Under the pieces are notes generated by a model. The model did no database searches, was not told where the DNA came from, and saw nothing but the letters and a program-made list of their open reading frames with translations. Shown here one piece after another: positions 1 through 9,212 of a stretch of DNA of 64,000 bases (position 1 is its first letter; every line of letters starts with the position of its first letter). The stretch comes from Candidatus Aalborgiella aggregata (GTDB taxonomy: Bacteria; Pseudomonadota; Gammaproteobacteria; Burkholderiales; Burkholderiaceae_C): the NCBI GenBank assembly GCA_016705065.1, contig JADIYY010000003.1, forward strand, positions 62,001 through 126,000, written 5' to 3'. Position numbers and translations under genes: made by a program.

Positions 1-181
1 CAGGAGAATTCGGTACGCATTGTGTGGAAATTTTAGGATTCCCTAGCGAACTCAAGCCCCCAGTTGACCCTGCTGCTGGCATGGTAGTTTCCGTGCTCTT
101 GACAGTGTCTTGCGCCCAAATAGGTTGACATATAAAGCCCATGATCCCGATGACAAAACTCAATACAGGCATTTTTTTCAT
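1..181 (-). CDS. Small exported protein of unknown function (3' end cut by window edge)
   Basis: I found this open frame by translating the minus strand. It starts at an ATG at 181 with GGAAG about 6 nt upstream and stays open to base 1, giving about 60 visible residues. It begins MKKMPVLSFVIGIMGF, a lysine start plus a hydrophobic stretch, and then has a likely signal-peptidase site after IWAQ. The mature part visible is rich in Ser, Gly and Thr. It lies 26 nt downstream of the beta-barrel-like gene on the same strand and probably belongs to that transcript. I do not recognise a family and the C-terminus is missing. A longer overlapping frame that reads into the neighbouring gene lacks a signal peptide and is not preferred. 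Confidence 0.6.
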   Translation of the reverse strand, partial: MKKMPVLSFVIGIMGFICQPIWAQDTVKSTETTMPAAGSTGGLSSLGNPKISTQCVPNSP

Positions 182-207
182 TTTGTTCTTCCAACGAATT
201 GATATGC

Positions 208-1977
208 TTACCATTTGAAAGCTCCTTGCACACCAATGATGCGCTCGTCCACCTGTAGCAAGACATCACCATGGTTGCGACGATTGATTCTTGCGTATGC
301 CTTTATTGTTAATTGTTGCCCAAATGCTTTTGTCCAGTCTAACTGCAAGGTGTTTGTTGTTAAATTTGCTGTGCCCGATATGGGCTGCGTGCTGCGTTGA
401 TGTTGTAAACCCAAGCTCAAATTACCGTAAGTTCTCGATGTACCCGTCACATTGATGCCTGCATTGCTGGTTCGTGTTTCTGCCCCTGTCGTGCTAAGCG
501 TTTGCAATTGTCGCCCCGCGGTCGCTTGCAGGCTCATCGACCAGTCCGCTGGCGTTTCAGCAGTGGCGTTGCTTAGATTTCTACCTACAGTCACTTGCCA
601 CATTCGGTTGTTGCTATCTGCCGCATCATTCAAGGGATTTCTAGATCGACCAACGCCAATCAATGCATACGCTGTCCATTCGGCAGTGGTATATGACGTT
701 ACCAGTTGAGTTGCGTCATTCAGGGTGCTGTTTTGAAGTGCGTCTTTACCTTTATTGCGAGTATCTGAGACAGAAAAAGCCAAACCAGGAACGGTCTGTA
801 CGTTGTAATTAAATCTGTTTGTCAAAGATTGCAATGATGATTGACTGCTGGGTGTGTCGCCCAATGCTGCCGTACGCGTCACGGCATCTCGCACATCTAT
901 GCCATATGTTATCTGCGGCGAGATGGCCCAATCAGCACCAACATACCACTCTCGTAAACCTGCTGTTGTCGTTTGAGCCAAAGATGCAAAATTAGCATCA
1001 AGATCGTGATAGCCAGTGCGCAATGATACTGAATCTAAACGGTAAGTCGCATCGATAATGCCCGCATTACCGCTTCGGTCAATTTGCGCAACCAAGTCGT
1101 TTTTTGAACTGTGTGCAATTTCAGCACTGACTTGTAAATTCCCATTCACATATTTTGATCCCACCGTTGTTATACGGCCATCTAACGCAACTGATCCAGC
1201 TGGCAACTCTACAGAACCTAGGCGATCATGGTAATTTTGCAGTGTCATAAAACCAGTGAGCGTGTCCGAAATTTTATATTCAGCTTTCGCACCGAGCACA
1301 TCACGTATATAGCGTGTTCGAGGTGCCAAGCCATCCAAAGCCGATCGATTATTTAAAGCTTCCCAACTTTCTGCCACAACTCCCGCAAAGCCTGTTACGG
1401 TTAATGCTCCTAACTCTCTCGTCCCCAGCGTCCCACGCAAACCCAAATTGGAACCCAAGCCAGAAAAAGCAGCCACCACGTCGCCAAATGAAAACTGATA
1501 GCCCACGCCACTTCGACCAATTTGAACGCTATTGGCAATGTTGGCATAACGCGCCAATACAGAACGATCGTTCGAACCTGTGACCACGCCTTGCGCGTAT
1601 AGGACATCATCTTCTGCGGAGGTACTTCGCCAATCACCTTGCAACACGATTTTCTCGAATGTGCCGGTTTTGAGTGGAGTCAAATCACCTTTCCCACTTG
1701 GGTTTGTAACACTGCTGTTATAAATATCAAGTGTTGCATCACCATGAAACTCAACTTGGCCTTGCGTATTGACTGTGCCTGCTTGGCCCGTTTGCGTTTG
1801 CCATTTTTGCAGAATCTGTTGGTTGGCGGCGTTGGCATTTTCTTGAGTTTGTGTTTGCACAAGCGCTTGTGCAAATACCAATGGTGAAGTCAACACTAGA
1901 CTGCTCAATGTTAAAGCTTGAATAGGCCGACATGAGAAAAGTTGCCTTCGGCTAAGGCTGGTTTTAGTCTCAGTCAC
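208..1977 (-). CDS. Putative outer-membrane beta-barrel protein, function unknown
   Basis: About 589 residues. The start chosen is the GTG at 1977, which has GGAG five bases upstream and gives a good signal peptide (two Arg, then a hydrophobic stretch ending near VFAQA). An ATG at 2031 is in frame but would overlap the upstream gene and put 18 extra residues before the signal. The mature protein consists of many alternating polar/hydrophobic segments of 8-12 residues, has no Cys, and ends in Phe-Lys-Trp. A C-terminal aromatic is typical of barrels inserted by BamA, so this is probably an outer-membrane barrel or porin-like protein. Short Gly/Asn/Thr turns between strands fit. It follows the 1015-residue exported protein by about 31 nt, so the two are probably co-transcribed. 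I cannot name a specific family or substrate. Confidence 0.6.
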   Translation of the reverse strand: MTETKTSLSRRQLFSCRPIQALTLSSLVLTSPLVFAQALVQTQTQENANAANQQILQKWQTQTGQAGTVNTQGQVEFHGDATLDIYNSSVTNPSGKGDLTPLKTGTFEKIVLQGDWRSTSAEDDVLYAQGVVTGSNDRSVLARYANIANSVQIGRSGVGYQFSFGDVVAAFSGLGSNLGLRGTLGTRELGALTVTGFAGVVAESWEALNNRSALDGLAPRTRYIRDVLGAKAEYKISDTLTGFMTLQNYHDRLGSVELPAGSVALDGRITTVGSKYVNGNLQVSAEIAHSSKNDLVAQIDRSGNAGIIDATYRLDSVSLRTGYHDLDANFASLAQTTTAGLREWYVGADWAISPQITYGIDVRDAVTRTAALGDTPSSQSSLQSLTNRFNYNVQTVPGLAFSVSDTRNKGKDALQNSTLNDATQLVTSYTTAEWTAYALIGVGRSRNPLNDAADSNNRMWQVTVGRNLSNATAETPADWSMSLQATAGRQLQTLSTTGAETRTSNAGINVTGTSRTYGNLSLGLQHQRSTQPISGTANLTTNTLQLDWTKAFGQQLTIKAYARINRRNHGDVLLQVDERIIGVQGAFKW

Positions 1978-2008
1978 ATAAACTCCAAAAGTTAGGCGAT
2001 TGGCTAAA

Positions 2009-5000
2009 TCAACGCGCAATTGTGGGTACATTTGTAGGTGCCTTTACAGGTGTTTTTGCAGGCGTATTTGTAATGCGATCCGTATTGAGTGCGCTTGCTT
2101 TAACAGGACTCGTAGGAAGTACTGGTGGCGAAGCGATTGCAGTCGCAGGCGATGCTATCTCAGCCTTTAACTGCGCAACATAGCGACTTTCAACGATGCC
2201 TTGAATCCGCTCTTGCGCAGCTTTATCTTGCCAAGCAGCCAAATTAGCTTTGATTTGAGCAACTTCTTCATCGAGCTGCTTGGCCAGCAAAGCGCCAACA
2301 TCACGACGGCAATCATTGTCCTTACAGCGGTTGAGCCATTGCGCTAAAAACTCTTTTGCTCGGTTGTCGCGGTATAACTTCTCGTTGAACGGAATAACTG
2401 CCGGTGCAATTGTGCTGGGTGCATTGGGCACAGTTGATTTGGTCATCGCGGGCTGACCGGTAACCATAGGGCTGATAGTGGTTGTAGGGATAATGGGCGC
2501 AGCAGTTTTGGGGATCGCTGGCTGACTGACCCCTATTGGACCGATAGGGGTCATAGGAGAAATCACTGCGACATTCTCCTGTTTAGGTTGTGAAGGTGTG
2601 CCTGCAGTTAACTCAGCCCCTACATTTTGTCCAATATTGGGGTTAGGACTCTTGTCGACAAATCCATTATTTACTTGCGGCGGCGCGGCAGTGACAGTGG
2701 GCGCACTTTTTCTGCTTGAAACCATCGTTGGTGCAGCACGCATGCCAAATGGTGAGCTGGTGCTTATCGGCGGGATGGCAACCGACGTTTTAGGCGCTAA
2801 AGACTCACCTGCTTTAGGTGGCATGGACGCCGCACCACCTTTGTCAATCGCACCTGTCACATTTGGCATCACACCTGGTGCATTAGGTGTCATACCTTTT
2901 AAACCCCTGCTATCGACTTTCCCCATGTCCAGCGGGTAGAGCAAAGCCGAACTGATATACAGTTTTTCCGTTTTTTTCAAACGCTCACTCAATTTGCTGA
3001 TGGTGGTAGCGTAAACCTTTTCATCTACTGGCTCTGTCGTAGTTTTTAAGCCCACATAGGCGACATTGATAATGGCGGTCATGTCCGCTTTCTCATCTTG
3101 CAGCAACTTGGTCATATCGTTTTTGCAGGCCTCGACTTTGTTGGTCTTTTGGCAACGAGTCATCTGATCCTTACTTTCAACCTCCGCCACAGTTATGAAG
3201 GCATCAAAATTTTCCTTTTGTTTTTTACGGCTATCATTATTGGCAGTGACGCGCGCTGCATGTTTGGGAAACAGGTTGGACGCAATGTTCACAAACTCTG
3301 CATCGGCAATGGGTTTGGCCGTCTTCCAATGCTCATTCGCATCACTCTCATCTTTGGGAGGAGATGCTTTGGTAGCTTGGAAATATTTTTGCGAAGCTTT
3401 TACATACGGCGACGCGCCTTTAAAGCTGCCATCCGCCATGTGGTTTTCCGCGACGATGACACCAAACTCTTGGCTCACAAGTTTCTCTTCTGTATCAAGC
3501 CCCAAACTGTTGGCCAAATCTTTCAGGCAGATATAGTCCAATTTATCTTTACTGCCAAAGCCCGACCAGCCTTTGGCATCTTTTGGACACTTATTCGCAT
3601 TAAAAGCCACGATGGTTTTGGCCCAAAGCCCATAAGACCGGTTCAACACGGTGGTTGGCATCGCCAACGTTGCGCCTGAAACCTTGATCTCAGAATCACG
3701 CTGCACGTAGTAATCGATGCGTTGTTTAATTTTGATTCGACTGACCACCGCAGCTGACGTCATGATGCGGCGAAAGTACAGCCGGGCTTGGTCAAGTGGC
3801 GGCTTGTCTTGCACGCCACGTACGCCTGCAGCAGCCCAAGCTTCACGACTTTGCGGTAGCATGTCGCGCACGGCGGCATTGTAACTGCCACTCCCGCCAA
3901 AAACCAAGCTTGGAAGCTCTTGTTTACACTGTTCGGCGTTCTGATTGCGCATAGCCAGCGCATCAGTGTCACCAGTTGCGGTATTTTTACCGATGGATAT
4001 GCCCGCTGCCGCAGGGCATGCAGGAAGCGCCAACAACTTGGACCAGTTCTCGCTAAAGTAAGCATCGAACACTGGGCCGTTGAGCAGTTTGCCAATCTCT
4101 GCCCATAACTCAGGATCAAAGTTTTGATCGTTAACAGGACCCTGACAGAAATCCGCCGCTGCTTTTTCTTTGTAACAGTGGCTGTCGTAATAGCTACGGC
4201 AGGTCTCAAAAGCACTGGACAAAAGGCTTTCGCCGTATGAATTAGCCCAAGGTCGGTTTTCCTTAAATTGATTGACAACCTCAGGAATCAGCGGTCTAAG
4301 CCTAGCTGCTACATATTGCTGGCGAGACATGCTGTCGCAATCTTGAACAATACTTGATGGATCGGTAACGGCCTGCACGACATAGCCACCAACCTGCAGA
4401 ACTTGCTTTAAGCCAGGGCAACTGTTAGCCGCACTTTTGCAGGATTGTGCAGTTTCTTTAGCCAATCTAGCCACGGTTTTAATATCTTCTAGAGCTTCCG
4501 CTCCCGACTCCAAAGCATTGCAGCCACAGGTAATGATGCCACCCAGGCTCGGCGGCACTGCTGGTACAGGTAGCGGTTGCGCGAAACCTTTCAAAACCTC
4601 AGTACCTTGTGTTTTCAGGACATTGACAAAGCCATTTTTAAGATTTGGAGTAAGTAACGACTTTGGGATGATTTCATCCAATGCAGCAGCGATAGGCTGC
4701 ATGGCTACACCATAGATGTCGCCCTCGCACTGATTCTTGTTAACTACGCCAGCAGCACCCAAACCAACAATCAAACCGGTGGCACCCACGGTCACCGGGT
4801 TACCACTTATCATGCCAGCGACGCAATCTGGATTGCTCGCAATAAACCACAGGACATTGCCGGCTGCTTCAACACCCTTTGCGAATGTTTTCAATGAACC
4901 AGTTCCGCAGTCCCACAGCTCTGATACGCATTGCTTGACTTGACCTATCGGCTCAGCCGCCAAAGCTTGTTGTGGCATGCAAATTGAACAGCTCGCCACC

Positions 5001-5056
5001 AACACGCACAAGCCGTGGCGTATATGAGAACGGTTAGATTTATTGCTTTGCCTCAT
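2009..5056 (-). CDS. Large exported protein of unknown function with Pro-rich C-terminal region
   Basis: 1015 residues with AAAGG five bases before the ATG. An N-terminal signal peptide (hydrophobic run, cleavage near ALA-AEP) points to export. The first ~400 residues contain many Cys residues, suggesting disulphides in the periplasm or outside the cell, and a hydrophobic Gly/Val-rich stretch near residues 70-110. Residues ~700-880 are low-complexity and rich in Pro, Thr, Val and Ala, with short repeated units built around PxxPxxP and TISP/GQPAM-like motifs. A predicted helical segment with several charged residues and two Cys pairs follows (about 885-970), then another Pro-rich tail. No known catalytic motif was recognised. 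The gene heads a leftward set with the barrel-like protein and the small exported protein. Together these could form an envelope or secretion assembly, but that is inference from context only. Confidence 0.6.
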   Translation of the reverse strand: MRQSNKSNRSHIRHGLCVLVASCSICMPQQALAAEPIGQVKQCVSELWDCGTGSLKTFAKGVEAAGNVLWFIASNPDCVAGMISGNPVTVGATGLIVGLGAAGVVNKNQCEGDIYGVAMQPIAAALDEIIPKSLLTPNLKNGFVNVLKTQGTEVLKGFAQPLPVPAVPPSLGGIITCGCNALESGAEALEDIKTVARLAKETAQSCKSAANSCPGLKQVLQVGGYVVQAVTDPSSIVQDCDSMSRQQYVAARLRPLIPEVVNQFKENRPWANSYGESLLSSAFETCRSYYDSHCYKEKAAADFCQGPVNDQNFDPELWAEIGKLLNGPVFDAYFSENWSKLLALPACPAAAGISIGKNTATGDTDALAMRNQNAEQCKQELPSLVFGGSGSYNAAVRDMLPQSREAWAAAGVRGVQDKPPLDQARLYFRRIMTSAAVVSRIKIKQRIDYYVQRDSEIKVSGATLAMPTTVLNRSYGLWAKTIVAFNANKCPKDAKGWSGFGSKDKLDYICLKDLANSLGLDTEEKLVSQEFGVIVAENHMADGSFKGASPYVKASQKYFQATKASPPKDESDANEHWKTAKPIADAEFVNIASNLFPKHAARVTANNDSRKKQKENFDAFITVAEVESKDQMTRCQKTNKVEACKNDMTKLLQDEKADMTAIINVAYVGLKTTTEPVDEKVYATTISKLSERLKKTEKLYISSALLYPLDMGKVDSRGLKGMTPNAPGVMPNVTGAIDKGGAASMPPKAGESLAPKTSVAIPPISTSSPFGMRAAPTMVSSRKSAPTVTAAPPQVNNGFVDKSPNPNIGQNVGAELTAGTPSQPKQENVAVISPMTPIGPIGVSQPAIPKTAAPIIPTTTISPMVTGQPAMTKSTVPNAPSTIAPAVIPFNEKLYRDNRAKEFLAQWLNRCKDNDCRRDVGALLAKQLDEEVAQIKANLAAWQDKAAQERIQGIVESRYVAQLKAEIASPATAIASPPVLPTSPVKASALNTDRITNTPAKTPVKAPTNVPTIAR

Positions 5057-5146
5057 AAGTACCTTTGTTGTTTTTAATTAGAGACAGAATTGTCAAAAAT
5101 CTTGCGATTGTTTACACAACGAAGCGAATCCGATACATTCAAATGA

Positions 5147-6244
5147 ATGAAAACTGAGCCACAAAACATCATTTTTAGCCTGTACGAAGCAGTTGGGCAT
5201 GAAGATGCTTGGAGCGGTATTGTCAAAATGCTGTGTAGCTATTTGGATGCCAATATCGGCATTTTTGTGTTTATAGGCGAAGGCCAATACGAGCAGGATG
5301 TTTATGCCACGCACAATTTCTCTGAGAGCTGTGGCAAAGCTTATGCGGACTATTGGTGGCAACACAATATTTGGCTGAGCACGGGTTCCAAACAAGGTTT
5401 GTTCACAAAAGGCGCAGTTGTGATTGGCACAGATCACGTCAGCACTGCGCAATTGAAACGCACCGCCTTTTACCGCGACTTTTTAGTCACCATGCCCGCC
5501 GAGCACCTGCTGACTGCCACACTGTTCGAAAGCAACAATGCATTTGACACACCACCCATGGCATTGAATTTTTTTCGTCCACCAGGGGCAAAGGCATTCA
5601 CTCAGGCAGATACGAATTCGCTTAAAGCGCTGTATCCACACATACAGAAAGCTTTTAGTTTGCACTGGGAATGGCGCAGCATGCGCGAACAATTATCGAC
5701 CTACCATGCCAGTTTGGACAGCATGGATTTTGGCGTCATGCTCATCAACCCGGCACGCCGTGTGCAACATGCCAATCGGGCTGCCAAAAATTTAATCCCT
5801 GACATATTCAGTGCCGGACTTCCGGTTTCGGGCAAATTAGCCCAGCTCATTGATGCTGCAGCCAACACCAAAGGTGGTGCCACCGTTTTTGGAAAAACGC
5901 GCATCATGATGATGGCACTACCGCTGTCTGCGCCTGTGCGAAACACATCAGGTGAAACGCGTGCTTCGGTCATGTTGATGTTGGTTGACCCAGAAAAACG
6001 CCCAGATGCTGCGGCAGACTTTTTGAGCAATGCGTTTGCGCTGTCGAAAGCCGAATCGCGATTGGTGCCATTGATTTTGCAGGGCAAAACGCCTATCGAA
6101 ATGGGTCAAACTCTGAATTTAAAAATGCCCACAGTCAGAAGCCAGCTTTCAAACATTTTTGCAAAAACGGGCACGGCGCGACAGCAAGAATTGATACGCT
6201 TATTGGGTACTTTGCCCCAAGTTGTAGATACTCACACGGCCTGA
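5147..6244 (+). CDS. LuxR-family transcriptional regulator
   Basis: 365 residues. The last ~60 residues form a LuxR/GerE-type helix-turn-helix: the pattern LSKAESRLVPLILQG, then IEMGQTLNLKMPTVRSQL and a final segment with IFAKTG. The N-terminal ~200 residues resemble a sensor (PAS/GAF-like) domain without a recognisable ligand motif, and there is no receiver aspartate pattern. The first ATG, four bases upstream, runs into a stop within four codons, so the ATG at 5147 is used; no strong ribosome site precedes it. The gene is divergent from the 1015-residue exported protein, with 90 nt between the starts, so it is a plausible regulator of that set. The signal is unknown. Confidence 0.75.
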   Translation: MKTEPQNIIFSLYEAVGHEDAWSGIVKMLCSYLDANIGIFVFIGEGQYEQDVYATHNFSESCGKAYADYWWQHNIWLSTGSKQGLFTKGAVVIGTDHVSTAQLKRTAFYRDFLVTMPAEHLLTATLFESNNAFDTPPMALNFFRPPGAKAFTQADTNSLKALYPHIQKAFSLHWEWRSMREQLSTYHASLDSMDFGVMLINPARRVQHANRAAKNLIPDIFSAGLPVSGKLAQLIDAAANTKGGATVFGKTRIMMMALPLSAPVRNTSGETRASVMLMLVDPEKRPDAAADFLSNAFALSKAESRLVPLILQGKTPIEMGQTLNLKMPTVRSQLSNIFAKTGTARQQELIRLLGTLPQVVDTHTA

Positions 6245-6270
6245 TGTTGTTTGCCTAGCTTTTCTGTTTT

Positions 6271-6337
6271 GCTATAAATTAAACAGCAAGTTAGGCAATC
6301 AATACGCCGTCTAGAGGCCAATTTCTTATATAAATTA
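6271..6337 (+). repeat. Dispersed ~65-bp repeat, copy 1
   Basis: Copy 1 of the repeat family described in the findings. It opens with the imperfect stem TGCTATAAATTAAACAGCA, continues with TAGGCAATCAATACGCC and CTAGAGGCCAATTTCTTATA, and ends at the TTA that is the stop codon of the leftward EamA gene. It sits between the convergent luxR-type and EamA genes. Confidence 0.8.
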
Positions 6338-7216
6338 CCCCAAAGCCAAGGCTGCCACGCCCAGGGCGATGGCGGCCGCGCCGATGATGCGCAGGCCGCG
6401 GTCTGTCTCGCCCAAAAGGTGGCCACCCACAAATGCGGCAAACAGCATACTGACCTCGCGCGCGGGTGCTACGTGGCTCACTGGCGCAATTTGCATGGCA
6501 TACAGCACCATGACATAACCAACAGGACTGATGATGGCAACGATGGCAGCGTACTTCCATTGCAATTGCCACAGCCGTTTGGCTTCAGGCAAATCACGTA
6601 ACACGGGTACCAGCGCAAAAGGCATTCGCAACATATTTGACCAATAGTCAAACAAAATAGGCGACATGGCTAGCATCTTCACCGCATAGGCATCCAGAAT
6701 TGTGTAAGCCGAAATGAACACACCTGTCAGCAACCCCCAAAAAACGCCCGCTTTAATGCGGTCTTTCTTGGCAGGGTCATGCGCCACCCGAAACAATCCT
6801 GGCCCGCCCGCAATGAGAAAAACCCCCAACACCACGCCCAAGATACCCAGAAAACCCATGGCCGAAATGCGCTCGCCAAACACGATGATGGCAACCATGG
6901 ATGAAATCAAAGGGCCACTGCCACGCGCCAATGGGTACACCACCGTGAGGTCACTGAGGCGATAGCCTCTTAGCAAAATAATATAGTAGGCCCAATGCAC
7001 CAAACCGCTGATGGCCAAAAATGTCCATTCGAGCGTACCCCATCTTGGCACCGCATCCCAACCGTACCAAATGACAAATGGGCCCCAAAAGACCGCCATG
7101 ATGAAACTAGAGAAGAATGAAAAACGCGCATCGCCATGCGCTTTTTTAGCGGCGATATTCCACGTAGCGTGGATGACCGCAGCTATCAGAACCAGTATGA
7201 GCGCGGAGACTGGCAA
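6335..7216 (-). CDS. EamA-type (drug/metabolite transporter superfamily) permease
   Basis: 293 residues with about ten hydrophobic segments arranged as two five-helix halves, the usual layout of the EamA family of small-molecule exporters. Recognisable features are the N-terminal HATWN pattern in helix 1, the conserved PLARG segment after helix 3, and in the second half PVSHVAPAREVSMLFAA. The start codon is TTG at 7216, because an in-frame stop lies two codons upstream and no nearby ATG preserves helix 1. The gene is followed on the same strand by repeat copy 1, which supplies the stop codon. The substrate cannot be told from sequence. It lies 19 nt downstream of folE and could share its transcript. 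Confidence 0.75.
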   Translation of the reverse strand: MPVSALILVLIAAVIHATWNIAAKKAHGDARFSFFSSFIMAVFWGPFVIWYGWDAVPRWGTLEWTFLAISGLVHWAYYIILLRGYRLSDLTVVYPLARGSGPLISSMVAIIVFGERISAMGFLGILGVVLGVFLIAGGPGLFRVAHDPAKKDRIKAGVFWGLLTGVFISAYTILDAYAVKMLAMSPILFDYWSNMLRMPFALVPVLRDLPEAKRLWQLQWKYAAIVAIISPVGYVMVLYAMQIAPVSHVAPAREVSMLFAAFVGGHLLGETDRGLRIIGAAAIALGVAALALG

Positions 7217-7235
7217 GGCTTAGGGCAAGGTTTAT

Positions 7236-7949
7236 CTATTTGGGTATCAGCGCCAAAAATTCGCGACGCAGGTTCATGTCGCTCAAGAATGCACCGCGCA
7301 TGACGGAGTTGATCATTTTGCTGTCCAAATCTTTCACGCCGCGCCAGCCCATGCAAAAGTGGGTAGCTTCCATGACCACAGCAACGCCGTCGGGGCGTGT
7401 TTTTTCTTCAATCAAATCGGCCAATTGCAACACCGCTTCTTCTTGAATTTGCGGTCTACCCATCACCCATTCGGCCAAGCGTGCATATTTGGACAAACCA
7501 ATCACGTTGGTGTTTTTGTTCGGCAAGATGCCCACCCATACTTTGCCAATCACGGGGCACAAATGGTGTGAACAGGCACTGCGCACGGTGATGGGACCCA
7601 CAATCATGAGCTCGTTCAAATGCCCGACATTGGGAAATTCGGTGATGTCCGGCGCTGGCACATAGCGTCCTTTGAAAACTTCTTTGAGGTACATCTTCGC
7701 CACACGCCTGGCGGTATCGCGGGTGTTGTGGTCGTTTTCGGTATCGATTACCAAGCTTTCCAAAACACCTTGCATTTTGGATTGAACTTCGTCCAGCAGT
7801 TTTTCCAAATCACCCACTTGCAAAAATTCACCAATGTTGTCGTTGGCAAAGTAGCCTTTATTGGCATTTTTAATGCGTTCGCGAATCACCGCCGACATGG
7901 GGCGACCGATGTCATGTGCGTTATCGTTTTGGGCTTGATCAGGTTTCAT
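7236..7949 (-). CDS. folE: GTP cyclohydrolase I
   Basis: 237 residues. The enzyme converts GTP to 7,8-dihydroneopterin triphosphate, the first step of folate and pterin synthesis. The zinc-site cysteine and catalytic histidines are in the block SACSHHLCPVIGKVWVGI (near residue 125), and the second zinc cysteine is in ATHFCMGWRGV (near 200). The GLSKYARL and RPQIQEEAVLQLADLI blocks are typical of FolE. The first ~50 residues are the variable N-terminal helix region. Length and motif order match the bacterial type IA enzyme. The ATG at 7949 is the first in frame; no strong ribosome site is visible. Confidence 0.93.
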   Translation of the reverse strand: MKPDQAQNDNAHDIGRPMSAVIRERIKNANKGYFANDNIGEFLQVGDLEKLLDEVQSKMQGVLESLVIDTENDHNTRDTARRVAKMYLKEVFKGRYVPAPDITEFPNVGHLNELMIVGPITVRSACSHHLCPVIGKVWVGILPNKNTNVIGLSKYARLAEWVMGRPQIQEEAVLQLADLIEEKTRPDGVAVVMEATHFCMGWRGVKDLDSKMINSVMRGAFLSDMNLRREFLALIPK

Positions 7950-8030
7950 GGTGCTTGTTAGTTGAATGTATGAACAAGGATGTTACCAGCGAAAGTGAAA
8001 GACTTATTTAGATGAGGTTAAAGCCAGCGT

Positions 8031-9137
8031 TTAAATTGCTTGTGTATTTTGCTGGCGCGCAAATGTCACCACGTGGTCCACCTCGGCACGAATACCCACC
8101 CATGCACCCACTTTGTGGTCATGGTGGCTGGGCACATGCGCCATCACGGTCTCTCCCGTTTTCAAGCGCAAGGTGTATAAAAACTCAGAACCACGGAATG
8201 ATTTGCGCAATATTTTGGCTTCTACTGACGATAAATCGTCATGCACAATATCGTCCGCACGCAGCAGCACATCGCATTCACCATTGGGGTAGGCGCTGGG
8301 CAATGGGCACTCGTCCACATCAACCAAATCGCCCATGGGCGTATGCACCAAGATGTGATTTTTCAATGGGTTTTTAGCATTGGCACAACCTTCACAAATG
8401 GTTGCTGGCATGAAAACACCGTGCCCGATAAAACCCGCCACAAAGCGTGTGGCTGGGCGATGGTACAAAGTGTAGGCATCGTCCCATTGGTGCAAATGCC
8501 CTTCGTGCATGACGCCAATCACATCGCCAATGGCAAACGCTTCCAGTTGATCGTGCGTGACAAACAAGGCGGTGGCATTGGCATTTTTAAGAATCACGCG
8601 CAACTCATGCGCCAGATGTTCGCGCAAGTCGACATCGAGATTTGAAAAGGGTTCGTCCAGCAGCAGCAATTGCGGCTTGGGTGCCAAAGCGCGTGCCAAG
8701 GCCACCCGTTGCTGTTGCCCGCCTGACAGTTCATGCGGGTAACGGTGCTCTGAGCCTGCAAGCTCAACCAAATCCAGCACCTCAGCCACACGGCTTGCGC
8801 GTTCATTTTTGGGAATATGTGTCAGACCAAATGCAATGTTTTGCGCCACATCCAAATGTGGAAACAGCGCGTAGTCTTGAAACACCATGCCAATTTTGCG
8901 CGACTCTGCGGGCACAAATTCTGTGGCGCTACTGACAACATGGCCTGCCAACTTGATGTCCCCGGCACTGGCTTTTTCCAGGCCCGCCACTGCGCGAAGC
9001 AAGGTGGTTTTGCCGCAACCCGAAGGCCCAATCAGCACGCCAATGTCACCGGCGCGCAAACCAAAAGTGACCGCATCCACTGCGGCTTTTGACCTTTTGG
9101 CGTATTTAACTTCGAGCTGAGAGACTTGTAAAAACAT
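8031..9137 (-). CDS. fbpC: Ferric iron ABC transporter, ATP-binding protein
   Basis: About 368 residues from the ATG at 9137. An upstream in-frame ATG at 9191 would add 18 atypical residues. Walker A is GPSGCGKTT, the Q-loop is MVFQDYALFPHLD, the signature is LSGGQQQR, Walker B is LLLLDEPFSNLD, and the switch His is in FVTHDQ. After the nucleotide-binding domain comes a ~120-residue TOBE-type regulatory domain, as in FbpC/PotA-type ATPases. The protein energises Fe(III) uptake with the divergently transcribed permease FbpB and the binding protein FbpA. A cluster of four Cys-containing residues around position 240-250 (GEGCAN-like) is a small peculiarity of the linker region. Confidence 0.88.
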   Translation of the reverse strand: MFLQVSQLEVKYAKRSKAAVDAVTFGLRAGDIGVLIGPSGCGKTTLLRAVAGLEKASAGDIKLAGHVVSSATEFVPAESRKIGMVFQDYALFPHLDVAQNIAFGLTHIPKNERASRVAEVLDLVELAGSEHRYPHELSGGQQQRVALARALAPKPQLLLLDEPFSNLDVDLREHLAHELRVILKNANATALFVTHDQLEAFAIGDVIGVMHEGHLHQWDDAYTLYHRPATRFVAGFIGHGVFMPATICEGCANAKNPLKNHILVHTPMGDLVDVDECPLPSAYPNGECDVLLRADDIVHDDLSSVEAKILRKSFRGSEFLYTLRLKTGETVMAHVPSHHDHKVGAWVGIRAEVDHVVTFARQQNTQAI

Positions 9138-9212
9138 AGCGCTTATTGTAGGGGTACATGCATGCGCCATGCGCATGCGTACAATTCGCATTTGAAGCAG
9201 TACCGTAAATTC

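Noticed and set aside
3098..3679. Rightward 193-codon open frame opposite the 1015-residue exported protein
   Set aside because: It lies wholly antisense to a gene with a clear signal peptide and ribosome site; composition is unlike a real protein.
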